13,924 bases of DNA from DASXTS01 sp036505275 (GTDB taxonomy: Bacteria > Actinomycetota > Actinomycetes > Mycobacteriales > Pseudonocardiaceae), in assembly GCA_036505275.1 (NCBI GenBank), contig DASXTS010000536.1:1-13924 (forward strand). Reading direction: 5' to 3'. The position numbers were made by a program, and so were the translations under genes. Under the pieces are notes generated by a model. It was not told the DNA's origin, searched no databases, and saw nothing but the letters and a program-made list of their open reading frames with translations. Below are positions 1-5,456 of this stretch, one piece after another (position 1 is the first letter of the stretch; each line of letters begins with the position of its first letter).

Positions 1-1061
1 TTCAGGTCGGTCGGCCCACCATCGGCCCAGTGGCGCACATGGTGCCCATGGCACCACCGGTGCGGACGAGTGCAGCCAGGGAACGCGCAGCCATCATCCC
101 GCACGATCAGCGCCCGCCGTTGCGCCGTGGAGACGGTGTAGCTGGCGCGCCCAATGTCCAACGGCTCCGAATTCGCGCCCAACACCACCGGGATGAGCTT
201 GCAATCACACGCAATGCGCCGCGCCGAGGCGGCGTCCAGCAACCCGGCGCCGTCCAACATCGCGGTGCCCAACCCGTCGCGCAGATTCTGCACAGGGATG
301 GTGACCAGCACGTGAGGCTTCTCCCCAGCCTCGGAGGGCAACTCGGCGTTGTCGGCGGCCAGGCGCAGGATCTCGACCAGGGCGTCGCCGTGGCGTTCCG
401 CGGCAGTGCGCGGGTCCGGGCCCTCGTCGGTGCTGGGTCGGGGCTTGGCCAGCGGGCTGAGCACGGTGTGCAACACGGCGGAGGCTTCCGGGTCTAGTTC
501 GCCGCGGAAGGCGGTGCGCCCGTTGGGTTTGGTGACGAATCGTAGCTCGTTGATCGGATCAGCCAACACCACGTCCCGAGGTGGGGTGCCGTCCTGGTCG
601 AGCCGGGCCCGGACTTGCACGCCGAGTTTGGCCAGGGTGGTGGCGTCCATGGTGGACGCGGCCTGCACCAGCACATCCTCGGCATGCCGCCGATGCTCCG
701 GCGTGACACAGGCGGGCAGTCCGGTGAGGGTCCTGGTGATGGTGGTCACGTGTTCGGCGCCCAATTCGCCTGCGCGCAGCGCGGCCGCGGTGGCCGGCAG
801 CGGCGGCTCGAGGGTGCCGCCGGAGACCAGGTCGACTTCGGTGACGGCGTGGGCGTGTTCGATGCGCCGGTTGGCTTCGCTTCGGCTGATGCGTAGGACG
901 TCGCGGAGGAATTCGGCCAAGCTCCGGTAGCCGCGTTCGCTGGCGACGTTCCGGGTTTCCAGCTCGGCAATCAACTCGAGCTGAGCGGCGTAGTCGCGGC
1001 GGATGCGGGTTTCGAGGTCGCGGAGGGCGTGCGCCAGTTCGGTGCTGTCGTGTTGCCACAT
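1..1061 (-). CDS. DUF222 (13E12 repeat family) HNH endonuclease-like protein, 3' end beyond window
   Basis: An open frame of 353 codons runs from ATG at 1061 to the window edge without a stop, so the C-terminus is missing. Residues of about 10-290 form the helical DUF222 region, with the family segments LAEFLRDVLRISRSEANRR and LDPEASAVLHTVLSPL. From about residue 322 the HNH nuclease begins: a Cys pair (CAFPGC) followed by HRWCHGHHVRHWADGG, which matches the zinc-binding and metal-binding His core of this family. GGGGAGGGAA directly precedes the ATG. An in-frame ATG seven codons upstream (1082) is an alternative start with a poorer ribosome binding site. DUF222/HNH genes are multicopy in mycobacteria and related actinomycetes and often behave as dispersed repeats. 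Their biological role is not established, so nuclease activity is inferred from the motif only. Confidence 0.93.
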   Translation of the reverse strand, partial: MWQHDSTELAHALRDLETRIRRDYAAQLELIAELETRNVASERGYRSLAEFLRDVLRISRSEANRRIEHAHAVTEVDLVSGGTLEPPLPATAAALRAGELGAEHVTTITRTLTGLPACVTPEHRRHAEDVLVQAASTMDATTLAKLGVQVRARLDQDGTPPRDVVLADPINELRFVTKPNGRTAFRGELDPEASAVLHTVLSPLAKPRPSTDEGPDPRTAAERHGDALVEILRLAADNAELPSEAGEKPHVLVTIPVQNLRDGLGTAMLDGAGLLDAASARRIACDCKLIPVVLGANSEPLDIGRASYTVSTAQRRALIVRDDGCAFPGCTRPHRWCHGHHVRHWADGGPTDL

Positions 1062-1174
1062 TTCCCTCCCCACGCCGCTCATTCTACTCAAGCTGGCGCG
1101 GAAATGGAACGCCATCCGCGGAGAAAACGAGAAAACCGGCTGACGTGGCGCCGGGCGGCAAGTAAATGGAGGGT

Positions 1175-1206
1175 GGACCGGATCGGCCCGCCCGTAATGC
1201 CGGTCC
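1175..1206. repeat. Inverted repeat, 7-bp arms
   Basis: GGACCGG at 1175-1181 is repeated inverted as CCGGTCC at 1200-1206 with an 18-nt spacer. It lies in the non-coding stretch upstream of the DUF222 gene, 20 nt from a much stronger hairpin. Function unknown. Confidence 0.4.
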
Positions 1207-1223
1207 GGTTAGGGTCGCCGAGG

Positions 1224-1267
1224 CTCGCCGGTCAAGGCGACGCCAGCAGGCGCCCTTGACCGGTGAG
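1224..1267. repeat. Strong intergenic hairpin, 14-bp outer stem
   Basis: The arms at 1224-1237 and 1254-1267 (core CCGGTCAAGG / CCTTGACCGG) pair over 14 bp with one G-T wobble. A second 4-bp stem, CGCC/GGCG, closes an AGCA loop at 1241-1252. No T-run follows on either strand, so a classical Rho-independent terminator is not shown. It could be a U-less terminator, a processing site or an extragenic palindromic repeat. It stands about 160 nt upstream of the DUF222 start. Confidence 0.6.
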
Positions 1268-1342
1268 AAGCGACCCCGCACAATTTTCCCGCGCGGCTCC
1301 CTACCCCACCCATCGGTGCGGGCGAATGCCATGCTTGCGGTC

Positions 1343-1423
1343 GTGACCGCATCGGACCGGAAGGCGGATCTGCACGGCTGCCTCCGAGCGGCCCGCGAGG
1401 CCGTGCTCTGGAAGCTGGAGGGG
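1343..1423 (+). pseudogene. DinB/DUF664 gene remnant, first 27 codons only
   Basis: Starting at GTG 1343, 27 codons match the N-terminus of the intact DinB gene at 2610 in 22 of 27 residues (shared run AAREAVLWKLEG). Similarity also covers the bases just upstream, where both copies have a CATGCT box a few bases before the GTG. It stops abruptly after GGAGGGG near 1423. Beyond that the frame gives 22 unrelated residues and a stop at 1490-1492. No other DinB sequence is found nearby. I read it as a decayed paralogue whose body was lost by deletion. The roughly 90 bases between 1424 and 1514 match nothing I recognise. Confidence 0.75.
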
Positions 1424-1514
1424 CAGTTCTGCAACCCGAAGATCCGATTGAAGAATGGAGCGTCCATTTGCAGGAAGTCTGTCGGTGGGTAGAACGGAAC
1501 CGCGGTCCCGACCC

Positions 1515-1685
1515 TCAGATCCGGCCGAGCCAACCGATGATCTCGAGCGCAACTTCGGGGACGGGGCGATCCTTCGAGATCGTCAGATCCTCGATGCCCA
1601 CTCCGGATCTCCGCGATCTCGGCGGCTACCGAGGACTTCCCGTCCCGTACCACCCGGCGATGATCACGCCCTCGGGCCCGGTCAC
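1515..1685 (-). pseudogene. P-loop (AAA/kinase-like) ATPase remnant, frameshifted and internally deleted
   Basis: GTG at 1685 opens VTGPEGVIIAGWYGTG, the strand and first half of a Walker A motif. One base is missing exactly there. After it, another frame continues KSSVAAEIAEI, completing the motif as GWYGTGKSS. The next recognisable piece, DLTISKDRPVPEVALEIIGW in the GTG frame, ends at TGA 1515-1517 and resembles the C-terminus of small actinobacterial nucleoside/shikimate-kinase-like ATPases, usually about 170-190 residues. Only about 57 codons remain, so the middle has been deleted. The gene would have started 9 nt after the methyltransferase stop and may once have been cotranscribed with it. 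Exact substrate unknown. Confidence 0.65.
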
Positions 1686-1694
1686 CGGCGAAGC

Positions 1695-2498
1695 CTAGCC
1701 CTGGCGAGCGCCGCGGACCGCCCACGCCCGAGCCTTGAGCGGAATGCTGCCGTCGGACCGCTGCGGCAGGCCGGTGTGCAGCTGTTGACGGAGGACCTCC
1801 CGGCGGTCCTCGGGCAGGGACGTGCAGTAGCCGGGCGCTGGGCCCTGACCGCCGAGGAAAGGCCGCCACAGGTCGTCGAAGTCGGCGAAAACCGTGGGGA
1901 CCTCGATCGGTTCGACCTGCACGTCGACCAGTCCCGCCGACGCGAACAGCGCATGTAGCGGTCCGGGCCGGCACAGCGGGAATCGGATGCCCTCGTCGAG
2001 CTCGGCCGCGGCCGGGTCCAGCTCGATGGCGGCGTCCCAGAACTGTCGGATCACTTGCATGCCCTCGGCGTAGTCCCAGACGTAGGCGCCGATCAGTCCG
2101 CCGGGGCGGGTTACCCGCCGCATCTCGGCGAGTGCCTGTCCGGGTCGCGCCACGAAGTTGAGCACCAACGCCGAGACGACGTAGTCGAACGCCCGGTCCG
2201 CGGTAGGGATTGCCGTGGCACTGCTCACCACAGCGTGGAAGGGGAGATCCGCGGCGCCACGCCGGGCCGCGCGGAGGTAGGCCGTGGACGGGTCCACGCC
2301 GAGCACCCGGGCGGGCTTCTCGGTCGTGAGGACGGCGTGCGCCAGAGCGCCGGTCCCGCACCCGACGTCGCACCACGTCGACCCTGGCGCGGCCGGCAAC
2401 CAACGCAGGAACCGCGCCGCGACCAGCCGGCTCCACCGCCCGACGTACGGTTCGTACGCCTGATCACTGGTCCACGCGTCCGCGGCGGAACGATTCAC
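1695..2498 (-). CDS. Class I SAM-dependent methyltransferase
   Basis: A 267-residue protein with SAM-binding motif I, DVGCGTG, at residues 44-50. The acidic end of strand 2 follows (VLGVDPS). The segment FDYVVSALVLNFV and then RVTRPGGLIGAYVWDYAEG fill the motif II/III positions of Methyltransf_11-type enzymes. I chose GTG 2498 because AGGAGG sits six bases upstream. The open frame reaches 2558, but those 20 residues are proline-rich and have no ribosome binding site. It is transcribed divergently from the DinB gene, with a 111-nt gap holding a perfect 12-bp palindrome. A broken kinase gene follows 9 nt after its stop. The substrate cannot be told from sequence; small-molecule methylation is typical of the family. 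Confidence 0.93.
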   Translation of the reverse strand: MNRSAADAWTSDQAYEPYVGRWSRLVAARFLRWLPAAPGSTWCDVGCGTGALAHAVLTTEKPARVLGVDPSTAYLRAARRGAADLPFHAVVSSATAIPTADRAFDYVVSALVLNFVARPGQALAEMRRVTRPGGLIGAYVWDYAEGMQVIRQFWDAAIELDPAAAELDEGIRFPLCRPGPLHALFASAGLVDVQVEPIEVPTVFADFDDLWRPFLGGQGPAPGYCTSLPEDRREVLRQQLHTGLPQRSDGSIPLKARAWAVRGARQG

Positions 2499-2535
2499 CG
2501 GGCACCTCCTGTCCACCGGTGGGCTCGGCGGCGAT

Positions 2536-2547
2536 GGCATGCATGCC
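2536..2547. promoter_or_regulatory. Perfect 12-bp palindrome between divergent genes
   Basis: GGCATGCATGCC is perfectly self-complementary and lies 38 bp upstream of the methyltransferase GTG, in the only gap between that gene and the divergent DinB gene. The position suits a shared operator, but no regulator is encoded next to it. Confidence 0.4.
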
Positions 2548-2597
2548 CGCCCCGCCATCCGCTAGACAGCCGCATCCCGTCGGCCTGGGGAAACTGC

Positions 2598-2603
2598 CAT
2601 GCT
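2598..2603 (+). promoter_or_regulatory. Candidate -10 box for leaderless DinB transcript
   Basis: CATGCT ends six bases before the GTG start at 2610, the spacing expected when transcription begins at the start codon itself. No Shine-Dalgarno sequence precedes the GTG. The decayed paralogue at 1343 keeps the same CATGCT box seven bases before its GTG. No convincing -35 box is visible. Confidence 0.4.
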
Positions 2604-2609
2604 TTCGGC

Positions 2610-3200
2610 GTGACCGGACCGGACCCGAAGGCAGACCTTCACCGCTACCTGCGCGCGGCCCGTGAGGCCGTGCTCTGGAAATTGGAGGGGCTCTCGGAGT
2701 ACGACGTCCGCCGCCCCTTGGTGCCGACAGGCACCAACCTGCTCGGCCTCGTCAAGCACCTCGCCACCGTGGAAGAGGGCTACTTCGGCGCCGCGTTCGG
2801 CCGACCATTCGACGAGCCGCTGCCATGGGTGGACGACGGCGCCGAACCGAACGCCGACATGTGGGCCACCGCCGAGGAGTCGAGGGACTGGATCGTCGGG
2901 CTGTACCGCCGGATCTCGGCGCATTCCGACGCCGTCATCGACGCCCTCCCGCTGGACGCCGTGGGCCACGTGCCGTGGTGGCCACCCGAGCGCCGTGAGG
3001 TCACGCTTCACCGGATCCTCGTACACGTGATCGCCGAAGCACACCGGCACGCCGGACACGCCGATATCGTCCGCGAACTGATCGACGGATCCGCCGGCCT
3101 ACGCAGAGGCAACGACAACATGGCGCCCGGCGACCGGAATTGGTGGGAGAGCTACCGCAGCCGGCTGGAGCAGGTCGCGCGGGAGGCCAGCTCCACCTGA
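2610..3200 (+). CDS. DinB superfamily / DUF664 metal-dependent protein
   Basis: A 196-residue four-helix-bundle protein of the DinB/DUF664 group. The N-terminal helix AAREAVLWKLEGLSEYDVRR leads to LVKHLATVEEGYFG with a likely metal ligand at H50. The C-terminal helix carries RHAGHADIVRE at residues 146-156, the His motif typical of the family. W123-W124 and the NWWESYRSRLE tail also fit actinobacterial members. The open frame extends far upstream (to 2055) across the methyltransferase, but protein similarity and the paralogous fragment at 1343 both begin at GTG 2610. Some family members are mycothiol- or bacillithiol-dependent transferases; many have no known reaction, and none is assigned here. 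Confidence 0.92.
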   Translation: MTGPDPKADLHRYLRAAREAVLWKLEGLSEYDVRRPLVPTGTNLLGLVKHLATVEEGYFGAAFGRPFDEPLPWVDDGAEPNADMWATAEESRDWIVGLYRRISAHSDAVIDALPLDAVGHVPWWPPERREVTLHRILVHVIAEAHRHAGHADIVRELIDGSAGLRRGNDNMAPGDRNWWESYRSRLEQVAREASST

Positions 3201-3234
3201 GGCCAAGACGCAGGTCGGTGTTGTGGATCGCATG

Positions 3235-3286
3235 AACGCGACGGGAGTCATCCGGTCTAGCGTGCGGACCGGACTGATGTCGCGTT
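3235..3286. repeat. Interrupted inverted repeat downstream of DinB gene
   Basis: Outer arms AACGCGAC (3235-3242) and GTCGCGTT (3279-3286) and inner arms TCCGGTC (3251-3257) and GACCGGA (3267-3273) pair into one 52-nt hairpin. It has an asymmetric internal loop (8 versus 5 nt) and a 9-nt apical loop. It begins 34 nt after the DinB stop. A terminator without a T-run, or a copy of an extragenic palindromic element, are both possible. Confidence 0.55.
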
Positions 3287-3378
3287 CAGGAGGCAGCTGC
3301 AAGGTCCGTACCGCCAAAATTGTCCAGGCCCTGTCGCGTGCGCCACGGGCGAGGCCCGGGCATGGTCATCAGCATGCC

Positions 3379-3384
3379 TATGAT
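3379..3384 (+). promoter_or_regulatory. Candidate -10 box of carbonic anhydrase gene
   Basis: TATGAT, close to the -10 consensus, lies 41 nt before the ATG at 3426. No clear -35 hexamer is seen 16-19 nt upstream. GAGGAG at 3414-3419 is the ribosome binding site, six bases before the ATG. Confidence 0.4.
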
Positions 3385-3425
3385 CTGGCGTCCACCTGCT
3401 CCAGCACCGCGGTGAGGAGACGTTG

Positions 3426-4196
3426 ATGAGACGACGAGACTTCCTGGTCAAGGTGCCACCGGTGGTAGCGTTGACATTCATTGCGCCGTCCGCGTTGAGC
3501 GCGGCCGCGCCGGCACAGCAGAGCCCGATCGACATCATCACCGACGATGCCGTGTTCGACCATTCGTTGCCCCGATTGAAATTCAGGTATGAGTCGAATG
3601 TGGCGGTCCAGCTGAGCTACATCAGCCGCGATTCCGGAGTGCCGCTGGGGTGTAGCCTGCGTGATCACGAGGAGGTCGTGCAGGCCGCGGTGCCAGCGGG
3701 AGCGGGCCTACTGCGGATCGGGGACACTATATGGGATCTGGTGCAGTTCCATTGGCACCGGCGCTCCGAACATCGAATCAATGGGCGAGACGCGCCGATG
3801 GAGCAGCACTTCGTGCACCGTGCCGGTGACGGCCGGTTGCTGGTCGTCGGTGTGTTCATTCGCGAGGGCCACGGCAAGGATAGCTTGAACCGCATCTTCC
3901 AGCAGCTGCCCCAGGAGTGTGCCGGCACCGTGCCGGTGCCCGGGATCGATCTCGACGAACTGCTGCCCGGCAACCGCAGCTCATTCCGTTATTCCGGGTC
4001 GTTGACGACCTCACCGTTCACCGAGGGCGTTTCATGGGTCGTCCTGCCCGCACCGATCCGGCTCGGCGAGTCCGGCATTGAGCGCTACCGGGCGTTGTTC
4101 CCGGATGGCAATTCGCGCGAGGTTCAACCGCGGGACGGTCGGATTGTCCGGTTCCGGCCGCAAGGAAAGAGCGTGGGCACCTTATCGGCCGTCTGA
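3426..4196 (+). CDS. Alpha-carbonic anhydrase, Tat-exported
   Basis: A 256-residue exported enzyme that interconverts CO2 and bicarbonate. The N-terminus MRRRDFLVK is a twin-arginine signal followed by a hydrophobic stretch, with likely cleavage near ALSAAAPA. The family opening QSPIDI is at residues 32-37. The zinc ligands are H109 and H111 (QFHWH) and H128 (MEQHFVH), with E115 and E126 at the positions of Glu106 and Glu117 of human CA II. The SGSLTTSPF segment supplies the Thr199 equivalent. The usual proton-shuttle His64 region is not recognisable, so turnover may be lower. ATG 3426 has GAGGAG six bases upstream; the TTG before it is not needed. The gene appears monocistronic, and the next sequence downstream is a wrecked exporter cassette. 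Confidence 0.93.
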   Translation: MRRRDFLVKVPPVVALTFIAPSALSAAAPAQQSPIDIITDDAVFDHSLPRLKFRYESNVAVQLSYISRDSGVPLGCSLRDHEEVVQAAVPAGAGLLRIGDTIWDLVQFHWHRRSEHRINGRDAPMEQHFVHRAGDGRLLVVGVFIREGHGKDSLNRIFQQLPQECAGTVPVPGIDLDELLPGNRSSFRYSGSLTTSPFTEGVSWVVLPAPIRLGESGIERYRALFPDGNSREVQPRDGRIVRFRPQGKSVGTLSAV

Positions 4197-4263
4197 CTTC
4201 CAGGCCTCATTCTGCGCAAGGCGAGATCCAAGTCGAAGGCCTGCGCTGGGAGCCGTCCCCAGG

Positions 4264-4372
4264 TCAGCACTGCCGACGGTAGGCGCGCACCGCCAGCGGC
4301 GCGAACACCACCAGGATGGCCGCCGTCCACAGCGGGGACGCGTGAGTGCGCGGCCCACCGGAAGGCCCTGCA
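4264..4372 (-). pseudogene. DrrB-like ABC-2 permease, C-terminal tail only
   Basis: The last 25 or so codons, ending at TGA 4264-4266, read SPLWTAAILVVFAPLAVRAY, the final membrane helix and basic tail typical of DrrB-type ABC-2 permeases (normally about 250-280 residues). Upstream, the same frame runs directly into the tail of the DrrA ATPase. Almost the whole permease, including five membrane segments, has therefore been lost by deletion, and the two proteins are joined end to end. Confidence 0.65.
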
Positions 4373-4720
4373 TCAGCGCGCGGACGGCATCGGAGCCTCA
4401 TCTGGGCCGGGGTGCCGTGCTCGATCACCCGAACCCGGTCGATCACCGCGATCTCGGCTCGTCCAGGAACAGCACCTGCGGCCGGCCGACCAGGCTGGCC
4501 GCCACGTCCAGCCGGCGACGCTCCCCCCGGAGTAGGTCCTGACCGACCGTCCGCCCGCCTCGACGAGGTCGAACCGCTCCAACAGCTCACCCGCACGCGG
4601 CCGGGCCTCCGGGCGGGACAGCTCGAGCAGTCGGGCGATGAGCAGCAGGTTCTCGTGTCCGGTGAGCTCCTCGTCCACGGCGGCGTACTGACCGGTGAGC
4701 CCGATCAGCGGGCGCACGCT
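4373..4720 (-). pseudogene. DrrA-like ABC transporter ATPase, heavily deleted
   Basis: The remnant starts at RPLIGLTGQYAAVDEELTG (Q-loop region of DrrA-family daunorubicin-type ATPases). It continues through LLLIARLLEL to the signature TYSGG at 4523-4534. There one base is missing; restoring it gives YSGGMRRRLDVAASLVGRPQ. Walker B follows as VLFLDEP near 4455-4475 and then jumps to AEIAVIDRVRVIEHGTPAQ, so the D-loop, switch His and about 40 neighbouring residues are gone. The first 70-80 residues with Walker A are absent as well. A full DrrA is about 310-330 residues. It cannot be functional. Confidence 0.8.
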
Positions 4721-5005
4721 GGATCTGAAGACCGAGACGGCAATCCCCGCCGCGGTGTACTTCTTCGTCGTCGGGTTCGTCCTGCGCGAGCTCGCCGGTC
4801 ACCAGGTGTGGCGACGCACCGGCGTGACGGAGCAACAGTGGCGGGCGTCGGTCGCCCCTACATCGAGCAGCTGCTGGCCTCCAGCCGGTACCCGAACCTC
4901 CAGCGGGCCATCACCAGCGGCGGCGACGAGGACGCCGACGCGGTGTTCGAGTTCATCCTGAACTTCCTCCTGGACGGGATCGCCGCCCAGCTCGAGAAGC
5001 GGTGA
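4716..5005 (+). pseudogene. TetR-family regulator, C-terminal domain remnant with frameshift
   Basis: The plus strand encodes AAVYFFVVGFVLRELAGHQV, the ligand-domain helices of the TetR regulators that accompany DrrAB exporters. One base is lost at about 4854-4859 (ASVAP followed by a frame change), after which YIEQLLASSRYPNL and a normal ending QLEKR lead to TGA 5003-5005. About 95 codons remain of some 200-220; the DNA-binding half is missing. The break at about 4716-4720 also cuts DrrA on the other strand, so one deletion removed both 5' ends and the shared promoter of a divergent pair. Confidence 0.75.
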
Positions 5006-5036
5006 CGGCCAGTCTGCTCATGGCATGCCGCTGGGT

Positions 5037-5456
5037 TCAGGTGGCGGACGCTGGCACCTCGGAGACGTGCGCGGACACGATCCGCCAGCCGGGGGCGAAC
5101 CGGATCCAGAGCTGTGTCTGGCGCCCCTCCACCGGCCGGTTCGGATAGTCGAACAACGTGGTCACCATGGCGGTGCGGTCGTCGATGGTCAGCACGCGGG
5201 TGTCGTACAGGCGCCGGCCGGCCGGCACGCCGGGGTGCTCGCGGCGCCACCGACGGATCTCGGCGGCGCCGTGCTGCCGGTCGGACAGGCCGAACCGGGT
5301 GGCGAGCGGGCTGTCCCAGAACAACTCATTGAGCGTGTCGACGTCGGCGGCCGCCAGCGCTCGCTCGTACCGCTGGAACGCCGCGTGCACCTCGGCGACG
5401 ATGTCCGGCCGGTTGACCTCGGCGTATGCCGGGGTGGTGGTGACGGACGAGGTCAC
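5037..5456 (-). CDS. atzH: AtzH/HpxZ-like protein (DUF3225, NTF2 fold), putative 1,3-dicarboxyurea amidohydrolase
   Basis: A 139-residue NTF2-fold protein. Family landmarks are ELFWDSPLATRFG, GAAEIRRWRREHPG and the ending WIRFAPGWRIVSAHVS, as in HpxZ and AtzH. In Pseudomonas sp. ADP, AtzH converts 1,3-dicarboxyurea to allophanate, and Tyr22 and Arg46 are reported as needed for catalysis. Here Y30 and R54 have the same 24-residue spacing and the right surroundings. The GTG start overlaps the permease TGA by four bases, so the gene is translationally coupled at the end of the operon. In known clusters AtzH accompanies AtzG-AtzE; those are absent here and cysteine hydrolases take their place. 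A general ureide-salvage role as in the hpx clusters remains possible. Confidence 0.85.
   Translation of the reverse strand: MTSSVTTTPAYAEVNRPDIVAEVHAAFQRYERALAAADVDTLNELFWDSPLATRFGLSDRQHGAAEIRRWRREHPGVPAGRRLYDTRVLTIDDRTAMVTTLFDYPNRPVEGRQTQLWIRFAPGWRIVSAHVSEVPASAT

Noticed and set aside
1..1061. Transposase or insertion sequence
   Set aside because: The protein is a DUF222/HNH family member and no terminal inverted repeats or target duplications are visible in the window.
1084..2436. 450-codon open frame on the minus strand overlapping the methyltransferase
   Set aside because: Low-complexity Arg/Pro/Gly shadow frame; only its short KSSVAAEIAEI segment is meaningful, as part of the broken kinase.
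2055..2609. N-terminal extension of the DinB reading frame by 185 codons
   Set aside because: It runs antisense to the methyltransferase; family similarity and the paralogous fragment both start at GTG 2610.
4346..5005. 219-codon plus-strand open frame ending at the TetR tail
   Set aside because: Only its last 50 or so codons are TetR-like; the rest is antisense to the DrrA remnant and arises from a frame change.
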